From NCBI GenBank assembly GCA_016713335.1, contig JADJPH010000003.1, forward strand, positions 146,181 to 210,180: a DNA stretch of 64,000 bases, in the 5' to 3' direction. The notes under the pieces were generated by a model that was not told the origin of the DNA, did no database searches, and saw only the letters and a list, made by a program, of their open reading frames with translations. A program made the position numbers and the translations under genes. This DNA comes from Candidatus Fredericiella danica (GTDB taxonomy: Bacteria; Chloroflexota; Anaerolineae; Caldilineales; Caldilineaceae). Shown here piece by piece: positions 17,242 through 27,790 of the stretch (its first letter is position 1; each line of letters starts with the position of its first letter).

Positions 17242-19897
17242 TCACACCAATCGGAGCAGGCCATCCCACACCGCCTGGGCAACTGCGTTGGTGGGAAGTG
17301 TTGTTGCATCAAGTTTGAAGGTGGTCACCGCCACTTGACCGCGGCCATAGGGGGCGGCAAAGAGCAAAGAGACCGGGCTGTGAATCCATCCCAGGGCCAG
17401 CCCCGCCCAACTTTGGGTGCTCATGGCCCAAAGTGGGAGCCGCGCAATCACGGCATCGGGCATGATCGCTGCGTACTCCATTTCTAGCAGGGGCGTACCC
17501 GGCAGCGCGGCAAAGGGCCCCTGCTTTTTTAGCCAGGAGAATGCGGTGGCCCAATCGCCCTGCCACGGCGTGTGGGCACGCGGCAAGACGACGCCGGTGG
17601 GCAGGTGAATATCGCCGGGTGCGCTGTCCGCGCCGGCCAGAATCACCAGCCGCGCCCCTTGCTGCGCCGCGGTCTGCAGGGCAAGCGTATAGTGTCGTGC
17701 AATCAAAATTGCACCCTGCGCGACGGCGTCCGCCAGTGCGAGATCTTGTACAGCGTAGCCCAGATCCCGCAGCACGCCGGCAAGCGCAGGATCGTCGACG
17801 ACACAGAGTGTCTGCTGTGCGGTCTGCACGTCGATGCAGGCGAGATCAAGGGCGTTGGTGGCGATGGTGGCGCCATCCGCGCCGATCCACTGCGCCTCCA
17901 ACCGGACCATGCCGACCGCATCGAGTGGCGCCAGGATGGTTCCGCCGGGTGCGGCAAGTTCGCCGCTGGCTGCACCGACCTGCCATCGAATCTTACCGTG
18001 ATCGGATGCTCCATTGACATCAAAACAGCGCAGGTCAACGTCTACGTTTTTGCCGGGTCGCTCACTCCACTCGGCAGGGCGCATCGTCACAACGCGGTCC
18101 TGATTCACCGGCACGAGCAACGTGTCAAGACCATGCTTCACCTGTCGCTGCATGGTGAGCAGCCCGTTACACTCCCAGTGCACATCGGTGAACTCCGTGA
18201 TGATGTACCCCGCAATGGCCGGCTGCAGCCGCATACTGGTGATCTCATAGTGCAAGCTGCGCGCCATATGCTCCTGCACGGCGAGCGCAAAGTGCGCCAG
18301 GGAGCCAAAAATCTCGGCCAGTCCATAATCAGAAAACCGCTCTCGCATCCCATGTGGGTAGACAATCCCGTTATCCCGCTCATAACCGGTTTCAAACCAC
18401 CAGGGGTCTTTGTCCAGTTCCTGAATTTCATCCGGATTTGGCAATCCCCAATTGCCAAATTCCGAGACAATCAACGGCAGATCCGCGCCGCTCTTGCAAA
18501 AAGTCCGGCGCCCAAACCCAATCGTTCTCACGGCTTGCCAATTCGCCCACCCACTGATCCCATTCTGCCGCATGGTCAGGAATGGCCCGATAGGCATGAA
18601 AATCCTCCAGGTCGCCGGTGACGTGGAAATTGTCGCAACAGGCCGAGTTATCAATGATCAGCCGCGTGGGGTCGATGGCCTTTGCCTCGTGGTAGAAATC
18701 GACAAGCCAGCGCCGATGTTCCGGGTTGCGCGCCAGATCTGTTCCCCAATTTTCGTTGACCAGCGTCCACGCGATGATCGAGGGATGATTCCAATCGCGT
18801 TCCACCATCCCTCGAAACGTCGCTTTGATGCGGTGATCGGCGGCCGGCGATAGCAGCACCCAATTCGGGATCTCCGTCCAGATCAAGATCCCCAATCGAT
18901 CCGCCACTTCGTAGTAGCGTGGATCTTCAATCTTGATGTGCGTGCGAAGGCAGTTCAACCCAAGCGCCTTGGCCTTGCGCACCTGATCCTCCAGGAATTC
19001 AAGATTGGGCGGGGTGTAGATCGTCAACGGGTAGTAGGCCTGGTCCAGCACGCCACGCAGATAGATCGGGTTGCCGTTCAAATAGATCCGGCCGTCGCGC
19101 GCCTCTATCGTGCGGAAACCACAGGTGCTGCGGTTTGCATGGCGCCGCTCACCTGCGACGCTGAGGACGGTGTCTACGGTGTAGAGATTGGGGGTCTCGA
19201 TGCTCCATAAGACCGGGGTGCGCGTGAGCGTGACCGTGCCGCTGCCATTTGCGTTGAGGAGGGCTTCACCGGCGACCGCCCCACTGGGATCATTCACGAT
19301 CACTGCCAGCCGGCCATCGACCGGCAGCGCGTCACTCAAAGTTGCCTGCACGGCGATTTCTGCAGTGGCCGGCGAGGGCGTGAGTTTGACCTGTACGATA
19401 TGGACTTTGGGCCGTATTTCCAGCCATACGCTCTGCCAGATGCCGCCAATCGGACCATACCAACTTTGCTTGCCATGCGGGACTTCGCTGAACGGCCAGT
19501 CGGGGTAGCGGGTGCGGTCATCGGACGCATCGACCACACGCACCAGAAGTTGATTTTCCCCGGCGCGCAATTCCCCGGCCACGTCGAACTCAAAGGGGAG
19601 ATAGCCACCTTCATGCTCGCCGATCAACACGCCGTTCATCCAGACCGTCGCATGATAGTCGACCGCGCCAAAATGAAGGATCGCCGCCGCAGTCTCTGGA
19701 TTGACCTTTTCCTCCGCCTTGAAGCGCAGGTGATACCAGCCGGCCCCAGTTGCATTGCGCAATTCGTCAAATTGCGCCTGCCAGGGAGAGGGCACAATGG
19801 CCGGGCGCCAGGGATCCGATGGTGAAAATTCAGCGATGCCGGTCGGATCAAATTGGAAGTCCCAGACGCCATCAAGGAATCGCCGCACAGTTTGCAT
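17242..19897 (-). CDS. Glycoside hydrolase family 2 enzyme, copy B (one frameshift)
   Basis: A paralogue of copy A with the same order of domains and the same C-terminal extension. ATG 19897 gives MQTVRRFLDGVWDFQFDP. Acid/base Glu is in NHPSIIAWTLVNENWG; after a single frame change near 18490 the second frame carries the nucleophile in LPLIVSEFGNWG and continues to 17242. The length is about 885 residues. It has no signal peptide, so it probably acts in the cytoplasm on imported oligosaccharides. The residues just after the acid/base Glu differ between the copies (NW versus SW), which could mean different linkage preference. It sits between GH51 and GH43 in the operon. Confidence 0.87.
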
Positions 19898-19941
19898 GTT
19901 GGCCTCGTTTTTGCTTTCTGGAGCCAGTCGTGACTCGCGAT

Positions 19942-19978
19942 TCACCCGGTTGGAGGCAGCTTGCCCCCAACCGGGTGA
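19942..19978 (-). promoter_or_regulatory. Intercistronic hairpin between GH51 and GH2 copy B
   Basis: Perfect 12-bp arms (TCACCCGGTTGG at 19942-19953, CCAACCGGGTGA at 19967-19978) extend inward on the minus-strand RNA by one G.U pair and four more pairs around a three-base loop, a 17-bp helix. It lies 30 bases after the GH51 stop and 45 bases before the next start, with no U-run, so an mRNA-stabilising or processing role is more likely than termination. Confidence 0.7.
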
Positions 19979-20007
19979 GTTGGTTGTGATTTGCGGGGGA
20001 TGGATTG

Positions 20008-21507
<1,500 letters not shown>

Positions 21508-21530
21508 GTGAAATCCCTTGATTTCCAGTG

Positions 21531-21560
21531 GCGCAGGGAGATCAAAGCGGACGCCTGCGC
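21531..21560 (-). promoter_or_regulatory. Small intercistronic stem upstream of GH51
   Basis: GCGCAGG (21531-21537) and CCTGCGC (21554-21560) pair over 7 bases with a 16-base loop. It is weaker than the two other hairpins in this operon. Confidence 0.35.
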
Positions 21561-21606
21561 AAAATGAGTATTGACCAAGAACCAGCGGTGACTGGCGCTG
21601 ATAGGC

Positions 21607-22484
21607 TCAGCGCCCGGCCAGCCCTGCCGTCGTAATGCCGGCGATAATCTTGCGTTGGAAGAAAGCATAAAAGATCAACACCGGCATCGTGGCAATAAAC
21701 GCACCGGCGAAGGCCAACCCGCGCTGGATATAGCTGCCCTGTTGAATCACCAGGAGCCCCACGGGGAGCGTCAGCGAAATGCGTTCACTCAACACAATCA
21801 GGGGCCAGAAGAGGTCATTCCACAGCCCCAAAAAGACGAAGATCGACAGCGCTACCATTGCGCCGCGTACGAGGGGTAGGCAAATCTGCCAGTAGATGCG
21901 GAAACGTCCCGCGCCATCCACCCGTGCTGCATCTTCAAGCTCCACCGGAATGGAATAGAAGTGCTGGCGCATCAGGAAAATGCCCGTCACCGCGGCCGCC
22001 GCCGGCAGCCAAATCGCGAAGTACGTGTTAAGTAACTTCAGATCGCGGAGCAACAGGAAGATCGGGATCAGGGTGACCGCCGCCGGGATCATCACGAAAA
22101 GATTAGCAGCGAAAAGATATACTGTTTGCCGGGAAATTCCAGCCGGGCAAACGCATAGCCGCTCAAGGTCGAGAGAAAGACAATAATCACCGTGCCAATG
22201 GTGGCGATTAGGAGACTATTGGAGAACCAACGGACGATCGGTAGGGTCGTATCCGCAAAAATATGCGTGAAGTTTGTGAGTGTGGGCGGATTCGGAATCC
22301 ATTCGATCGGAAAATTCAATTGATTGCGTTCGAGCGTGAATGCCATCGTCACCATGTAGGCAACTGGCACGATCACGATAAAGGCTAGCGGCAGGAAGAC
22401 CAGCCACAGCAATAACGGTCGCACCCATTTTCGACTTTTGTGCGGATGCGGTTCAGCACGAGTGGTGCGCGTGTCCTGAGTCAT
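21607..22484 (-). CDS. Sugar ABC transporter permease, MalG/AraQ-like (frameshifted)
   Basis: The first frame (ATG 22484 to 22092) carries a basic N-terminus, helix 1 and helix 2 up to YIFSLLIFS; the second (22095 to 21607) resumes with MIPAAVTLIPIFLLLRDLKLLNTY and contains the EAA loop ELEDAARVDGAGRFRIYWQICLPLVRGA that contacts the ATPase. One missing base near 22094 explains the break. Six helices in total, about 292 residues, normal for CUT1 permeases. With the MalF-like partner upstream it forms the membrane channel for an oligosaccharide. No ATPase gene is in the operon; in CUT1 systems a shared MsmX-type ATPase elsewhere in the genome often serves several importers. Confidence 0.9.
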
Positions 22485-22501
22485 GACTTACTCCTGCGAT
22501 G

Positions 22502-23431
22502 CTAGTATTCGGTCCGGCTACGCATGATAGAGAAAAGGATCACGGTAACAACAATCATGATCAATGCCAATACGACCGCCACCGCCGAAGCATAGCCAAA
22601 GCGGAAAAATTTCCAGGCGGTCTCATAGAGATACATGACGACAGAACGCGAGGCGTTGCCTGGCCCACCGGCAGTGATGATGTAGGGCTGGGCAAAGACC
22701 TGCATGTGCGCAATGAATTGCGTCACGACCACGAAGAGCATCGTCGGCATGATCAACGGGAGCGTGATGTGACGAAAAGTCCGCGTCGGCCCGGCGCCAT
22801 CGATCTTGGCGGCTTCATAGAGCGTCTCGGGAATACTCTGCAACCCGGCCAGAAAAACCAACATCGGGAAGCCAAAGGTCCACCAGACCGTGGTAAGCGA
22901 AAGCGCCGGAATGACGATCTGGGGATTCCCAAGCCAGGAGATGCGCGGGCCGTTCAGGAGTGTCGTCACAAAATAGTTCACGATGCCCAGTTGTGTGTCC
23001 CACACGCGAATGGCGATGATACCCAGCACGGACACTGATAGGATGCCCGGCGCATAGAACAGGACGCGCAGTCCATCACTGCCCCAGAAACTATGTTTGA
23101 GCCCCGTCGCCACCAGCAGCGCCAGGACGATGTTGATCGCCACGGTTAATATCATGAAGTAGACGGTGTTGACCATCGTCTCCCGGAAAATCTGGTCGTT
23201 CAGCAGTGCCGCATAGTTGGCAAGGCCCACAAACTGCTGATCCTTCAACATGATCTTCCAGTCATACAGGCTGATCTGCAGCCCGCGGAAGATGGGGTAG
23301 AGCAGAAATATCGAAAAGAACAGGAATTGCGGCAGCACAAACAGATAGTTTGGCAACTGCTTGCGTACGGTCTTCCAGCGGAGATCACGCGCTGAAGTAT
23401 TTGCTTTCGTGGGCAGGGTGGATGTAGTCAT
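22502..23431 (-). CDS. Sugar ABC transporter permease, MalF/AraP-like
   Basis: 309 residues from ATG 23431 (MTTSTLPTK); a further 17 in-frame codons upstream fall inside the hairpin at 23459-23496 and are excluded. Six helices, with YLFVLPQFLFFSIFLLYPIF near the start and the EAA loop LYEAAKIDGAGPTRTFRHITLPLI at about residues 205-228. It pairs with the MalG-like protein downstream (17 bases between them). AAGGAG of the hairpin is on the wrong strand for a ribosome site, so initiation probably depends on the region just after the stem. Confidence 0.92.
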   Translation of the reverse strand: MTTSTLPTKANTSARDLRWKTVRKQLPNYLFVLPQFLFFSIFLLYPIFRGLQISLYDWKIMLKDQQFVGLANYAALLNDQIFRETMVNTVYFMILTVAINIVLALLVATGLKHSFWGSDGLRVLFYAPGILSVSVLGIIAIRVWDTQLGIVNYFVTTLLNGPRISWLGNPQIVIPALSLTTVWWTFGFPMLVFLAGLQSIPETLYEAAKIDGAGPTRTFRHITLPLIMPTMLFVVVTQFIAHMQVFAQPYIITAGGPGNASRSVVMYLYETAWKFFRFGYASAVAVVLALIMIVVTVILFSIMRSRTEY

Positions 23432-23458
23432 TGGGCATCCGCTCCGGTAGATAAAGAC

Positions 23459-23496
23459 CTCCTTGGGGTGACATGCGCGCATGCCACCCCAAGGAG
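23459..23496 (-). promoter_or_regulatory. Long intercistronic hairpin after the sugar-binding protein gene
   Basis: A 38-base near-perfect palindrome: outer arms CTCCTTGGGGTG and CACCCCAAGGAG, inner CATGCGCGCATG, with one non-identical pair that is G.U in minus-strand RNA. It starts 14 bases after the binding-protein stop and ends 28 bases before the MalF-like start. Such stems between the binding-protein and permease genes raise the relative yield of the binding protein, as in maltose-type operons. Confidence 0.8.
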
Positions 23497-23509
23497 ATAT
23501 CGTAAGAAG

Positions 23510-24925
23510 TTACGGGCGATCGAGGATGGCCTGAATCTGCTCGTTGCCTGCCTTCAGCGCGGCAGCGACATCCGCATCCGGGCTGGCGAGCGCATTGCCG
23601 ACGGCGGTTTCCCACGCAGTCTGGATCTCGATAAAGGCCTTGTGCGGCAGGTCCGGGCGGCCGATCTCATTGAACTGCTGGGCGGCCATAGCCACCGAAG
23701 GAATCGCCTGGACTTCTGCCGATTCCTGGACTTCGATCATGGCGGGAACCTGGCCGGAGTTGGCCCAGGCGGCGCCATTTTGTGCCAGGTAGGCCATCAG
23801 TGTTTTGGCCTTGGCAGCGCCATCTTCATCCACGCCGGTCGGCACGGACATGATGTGTGCGTCCATCTTCACGGCCTGGTTGCCATCGGGCGCCAGCGAG
23901 TTGACAAAAGCGGTCTTGGTGATAGCGGCCAGGTCAGGGTTGTCGTTCATCATCCCCTTGGTCCAGGTGCCTTCCCACATGAATGCCACTTTGTTGTTCT
24001 TGTACAAGTCACCTGCCCAGATCTGGCCGGGGATGGCCGGCGGGGCGACATAGTACTTGTACATCAGGTCGTGCCAGAACTGCACGGCCGCGATTGCTTC
24101 TGGGCTGTCCAGCGTGGCCTTGGTGGCGTCTTCATTCGTGACTGCGCCGCCAAACTGCCACAGCGTGGAGGGAATCGTGTAGCGCGGCCAGGTGTAGCCG
24201 ATACCCCAGACATCCACGTTGTCCTTGTCAAACCCTTCTTCGGTCGGGTGCTTGCCATTGATGTCGGTCGTCAGCTTCTGCGCCCATTCGATGAACTCAG
24301 CGCCATTCTTCGGCAGGTTTTCGGGATCCAGCCCGGCATCCTTTAGCAGCACAGTATTGACCCACAGCAACCAGCCGTGGTTGTCAAACGGCACCGCCAT
24401 CGTCTGCCCATCGACCGTGATTGCCCCCATCACAGCAGGATTGAAATCATCCTTGCTCAGGGTGCCATCGGCGAAGACCAGTTCGTCCATTGGCGCCATC
24501 AGCCCCTGCGAGGCCATTTGGGTGACTTCGGCGGCATGGAAGATGACCATGTCTGGCGGGGTGCCTGCAGCAACGGCCGTCGGATACTTCTGGAAGAAGA
24601 TATCCCAGGGGTAGCCTTCGGAGTTGATGCACACATCAGGATTTTCTTGAGCGAACTTGTCAAGCAGCGTCGCAAAGACGGCGCCGTCGGTGCCGGTCAG
24701 GCCATGCCAGAGCACCAGCGGATCATCGCAGGTGCCAAAAGCATTGACGACAGGCGTTGGGACAGGGGTGGGGGCATTGGGATCCACGGTCGCATCTGCC
24801 GGGGCAGCGGCGGCATCAGCCGGGGCGGCGGTGTCGGCAGGGGCTGCCGCTGGGGCGCCACCGCAGGCGCCCAGCACGAGCGCAACCACAAGCAGTGCAC
24901 TCAGAACGAGCAACAACTTGCGCAT
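23510..24925 (-). CDS. Sugar-binding lipoprotein of an ABC importer (CUT1, family 1 SBP)
   Basis: 471 residues. The N-terminus is a lipoprotein signal (LVVALVLGAC, Cys about 21) followed by an Ala/Pro/Asp linker of about 35 residues and then the type-I solute-binding fold: WHGLTGTDGAVFATLLDKFAQENPDV, FQKYPTAVAAGTPPDMVIFHAAEV, VPFDNHGWLLWVNTVLLKDAGLDPENLP, and AFMWEGTWTKGMMND. It is anchored on the outside and captures oligosaccharides for the two permeases. A good GAGGAGAAG ribosome site precedes ATG 24925. The substrate is inferred from the arabinofuranosidase and GH43 genes of the same operon. Confidence 0.93.
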   Translation of the reverse strand: MRKLLLVLSALLVVALVLGACGGAPAAAPADTAAPADAAAAPADATVDPNAPTPVPTPVVNAFGTCDDPLVLWHGLTGTDGAVFATLLDKFAQENPDVCINSEGYPWDIFFQKYPTAVAAGTPPDMVIFHAAEVTQMASQGLMAPMDELVFADGTLSKDDFNPAVMGAITVDGQTMAVPFDNHGWLLWVNTVLLKDAGLDPENLPKNGAEFIEWAQKLTTDINGKHPTEEGFDKDNVDVWGIGYTWPRYTIPSTLWQFGGAVTNEDATKATLDSPEAIAAVQFWHDLMYKYYVAPPAIPGQIWAGDLYKNNKVAFMWEGTWTKGMMNDNPDLAAITKTAFVNSLAPDGNQAVKMDAHIMSVPTGVDEDGAAKAKTLMAYLAQNGAAWANSGQVPAMIEVQESAEVQAIPSVAMAAQQFNEIGRPDLPHKAFIEIQTAWETAVGNALASPDADVAAALKAGNEQIQAILDRP

Positions 24926-25044
24926 ACATTCTTCTCCTCATTGATCAACAGCATTGAATTGTGTATCTGCAAAGGAGCGCGCCCCGGGAACCAAACGCAA
25001 CACCCGTTGACAGCAAAGTAAGGTAGATCCGTATCTCGTGCCGC

Positions 25045-26085
25045 TTACGTCGATTCGCGTTCGATGAACTTACACGGGAATTCGAAACGGCGTGCCGGCC
25101 CTTCATATTCCCCATCGATCCGCTCAAAGATCGCCCTGGCCATCGCCTCGCCCATCGCGGCTGGAAACTGAGCAATGGTCGACAGCCGCGGCCGCGTCCA
25201 GGAGGCGATCGGGATATCATCAAACCCGATGATCGCAACATCTTCCGGTACACGCACGCCCGCCTGCACGGCGGCCTCGATCGCGCCGATCGCCATCAGG
25301 TCATTACAGACAAAGACGGCAGTCGGTGGCTCCGGCAGTGAGAGCAACCGTCGCATCGCACGCTCGCCGCTCTCGGGACTCCAATCCCCCACTTGATGGT
25401 ACTCGCCTGGAAACGCCAACTGCGCCCTGGTAATCGACTCAAGAAAGGCCAGCCGCCGGCGTTCACCTGCGGAGAACCGGTTCGTCACCCCAATAAAGCC
25501 AATCCGGCGATGCCCCTTTTCCTCAATCAGCCAGGTGACCGCCTCACGCGTGGCGATGTCGTCATCCCCAAATGCTACATCCGCCAGCGGATGGGTGATG
25601 TGCTGCCCCAACACCGCCACGGCTGCCCCACTGCGCTCGATCACCATCTCGATGTCTTCATTTCCGAGGTGATAGGGCACCATGATCACGCCATCGACCG
25701 GGCGGCGAATGATCGATTCACAAAAGAGCATCTCGTTCTCACGCATGTGATCCGTGTTGGTCACAATCACGTCATAGCGATGACCGTGCGCAATATCCTG
25801 CACAGCCCGCACCATGGGGTGATAGAAGGGATTGCCGATGTCGGCAATCATCATGGAGATCATCCGGGTCTTCTGCCCGCGCAGACTCCCGGCGTGCAGA
25901 TTTGGGTAGTAGCCGAGCTCTTTAACGGCATCCAAGACCCGTTGCCGCGTTTCCTCGCTGATCGGGATGCCGGGGGACGAGCCGCTTAACACCCGCGAGA
26001 CCGTGCTCTGCGACACGCCGGCGCGTTCACCCACGTCTTGCATCGTGACCGTACGCTTGATTGGAGGCTGACTTCGAGTCGCCAT
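25045..26085 (-). CDS. LacI-family transcriptional regulator of the arabinan operon
   Basis: 346 residues from ATG 26085 (49 upstream in-frame codons run through the promoter and are rejected). The N-terminal helix-turn-helix reads TMQDVGERAGVSQSTVSRVLSG, followed by the hinge helix and a periplasmic-binding-type effector domain (MISMMIADIGNPFYHPMVRAVQD, GHRRIGFIGVTNRFSAGERRRLAFL, AIIGFDDIPIASWTRPRLSTI). It should repress in the absence of a sugar inducer. The three-site operator at 26177-26226 lies on its own promoter, so the gene is likely autoregulated and may control the whole downstream operon by read-through. The next gene starts 119 bases further on. Confidence 0.93.
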   Translation of the reverse strand: MATRSQPPIKRTVTMQDVGERAGVSQSTVSRVLSGSSPGIPISEETRQRVLDAVKELGYYPNLHAGSLRGQKTRMISMMIADIGNPFYHPMVRAVQDIAHGHRYDVIVTNTDHMRENEMLFCESIIRRPVDGVIMVPYHLGNEDIEMVIERSGAAVAVLGQHITHPLADVAFGDDDIATREAVTWLIEEKGHRRIGFIGVTNRFSAGERRRLAFLESITRAQLAFPGEYHQVGDWSPESGERAMRRLLSLPEPPTAVFVCNDLMAIGAIEAAVQAGVRVPEDVAIIGFDDIPIASWTRPRLSTIAQFPAAMGEAMARAIFERIDGEYEGPARRFEFPCKFIEREST

Positions 26086-26176
26086 GCTGCAACTTCCGTT
26101 GGTATCGGTGCCGGCGCCACCCAGCCGAAGACTGCGCCCAAAAACGGCAAAATCAGCCTTTGAGCCATCTGGTAAA

Positions 26177-26226
26177 TTTATGCATTCGTATGCGGTATTA
26201 CGAATACTAGCATACGAATGCATAAA
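26177..26226. promoter_or_regulatory. Nested palindromic operator cluster for the LacI-family regulator
   Basis: Perfect 17-bp inverted arms TTTATGCATTCGTATGC (26177-26193) and GCATACGAATGCATAAA (26210-26226) flank a third palindrome GTATTACGAATAC (26195-26207). Each arm holds a site of the form GCAT-N-CG-N-ATGC, with the central CpG expected of LacI operators, so three sites are spaced about one and a half helical turns apart. The right arm is exactly the spacer of the lacI promoter. Confidence 0.85.
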
Positions 26227-26232
26227 CGTCAA
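26204..26232 (-). promoter_or_regulatory. Promoter of the lacI-type gene
   Basis: On the minus strand TTGACG (26232-26227) and TAGTAT (26209-26204) are 17 bases apart; the spacer is the operator arm 26210-26226, so repressor binding would exclude RNA polymerase. Confidence 0.75.
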
Positions 26233-26254
26233 TAGCGAGTTTTTCGTTTGAAAA

Positions 26255-26283
26255 TTGACATTTGATCGTGGGCGACTGAAAAT
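26255..26283 (+). promoter_or_regulatory. Promoter of the thiolase gene
   Basis: TTGACA (26255-26260) and GAAAAT (26278-26283) with a 17-base spacer, 36 bases before the thiolase start. It is separate from the operator cluster. Confidence 0.55.
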
Positions 26284-26319
26284 GTTCCCGAATCATCCGT
26301 TAGAAAAAAGGTGGAAACT

Positions 26320-27576
26320 ATGCCCAGTTCGGTGATCGTAGAGGCCGTACGTACGCCGGTCGGCGCCTACCGCGGCGATTTGAGCAACGTACGTGCGGAT
26401 GATCTGGCCGCGCATGTGTTGCGTGCCGTGATCGCGCGCAGCGGTGTCGACCCGGCGCAGATCGAGGAAGTGGTCCTGGGTTGCGCCAACCAGGCCGGTG
26501 AAGACAACCGCAACGTGGCGCGCATGGCGCTGCTGCTGGCCGGTCTCCCGCAAAGCATTGCCGGCGTGACGGTGAATCGCCTTTGCGCGTCCGGACTGGA
26601 CGCCATCATCTATGCGGATCGCGCGATCCGCCGGCGAGGGTGACGTCTTCATCGCCGGTGGCGTCGAGAGCATGACGCGCGCCCCGTTCGTGATGGGGAA
26701 GTCGGAAGTCCCGTTTGACCGTTCCGTGCAGGTCTATGACACCACCCTGGGCTGGCGATTTCCAAACCCAAAGATGGAAGCACTGTTCCCTCTTGAGGCC
26801 ATGGGCGAGACGGCGGAAAACATCTATGCAGAAACGGCCATCAGCCGTGAGCGCCAGGATGCCTTTGCCCTCGAAAGCCAGCGGCGCGCGGTCGCCGCCA
26901 TTAACGCCGGGAAGTTCCGTGAGGAGATCTCACCTGTCGTGCTGCCGCAAAGGAAGGGTGACCCAATCGTAGTGGACACTGACGGCCATCCGCAGATGAA
27001 AAGGGTAGGCGATCACTTTGAGGTAAGCACCAGTCTGGAGAAACTCGCCACGCTGAAACCGGCCTTCCGTGCCGGGGGGACCGTCACTGCGGGCAATGCA
27101 TCCGGACTCAACGACGGGGCGGCCGCGCTGCTACTCATGATGGCGGAGCCTGCGGCCTATGCAGCAGGGCTGCGCCCCTGGGTGCGCGTGGTGGCTTCCG
27201 CCACCGCGGGCGTCGATCCCCGCACGATGGGATATGGTCCCATTCCGGCAGTGCGCAAGGTGCTCGACCCGCACCGGCCTCACGGTCGCCGACCTGGATC
27301 TGATTGAACTCAACGAGGCCTTTGCGGTGCAGGCGCTGGCGGTGATGGATGAACTGGGGTTGCCGCCTGACCGGACCAAACGTGAACGGCGGCGCGATCG
27401 CCCTGGGGCACCCGCTCGGCTGTTCGGGCGCCCGGCTGATGGTCACCCTCGTGCATGAGTTGCGGCGCCGGCACGCCGCCGGAATCGCGACTTCCCCCTA
27501 TGGACTGGTGACGCTCTGTGTGGGTGTGGGGCAGGGCGTAGCCACTATCGTGGAGTGGATCGGCGATCGCACCTAG
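26320..27576 (+). CDS. Acetyl-CoA acetyltransferase / thiolase (three frameshifts)
   Basis: The thiolase fold is spread over frames changing near 26635, 27280 and 27375. The nucleophile Cys is in VNRLCASGLDAI; IELNEAFAVQAL and GGAIALGHPLGCSGARL supply the second histidine and cysteine. Together the parts span about 418 residues, slightly above the usual 390-400. The enzyme condenses or cleaves beta-ketoacyl-CoA, as in beta-oxidation or aromatic degradation (the closest pattern is the PcaF/AtoB group). AAGGTGG precedes ATG 26320. Three shifts in one gene leave open a true pseudogene, but every catalytic motif is intact. Confidence 0.85.
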
Positions 27577-27577
27577 A

Positions 27578-27665
27578 ATCGCAGAGCCACGCCCACACGA
27601 GAAGCTGCCACCCGTCAGGGTTCATCCTGACGGCAAACAATCCTCGCGCTGCGTGGCTCTGCGAT
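27578..27665. repeat. Palindromic element: 15-bp outer arms with an inner hairpin
   Basis: ATCGCAGAGCCACGC (27578-27592) is the exact reverse complement of GCGTGGCTCTGCGAT (27651-27665). Inside lies a second perfect stem CCGTCAGG-GTTCAT-CCTGACGG (27612-27633). It begins directly after the thiolase stop and fills much of the space before the convergent META gene. It may be a bidirectional terminator or a small non-autonomous repeat. Confidence 0.75.
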
Positions 27666-27790
27666 ACCCTACTACGATTATCTGGGCTGGGGAGCAATTC
27701 GCAGACCGGTCACTCGTCCCGGACAAAACCGGAATATAGCATACACGAATTGGCTCCGTCAACCCGCTCAAAACCACCTACTGGCGTCCC

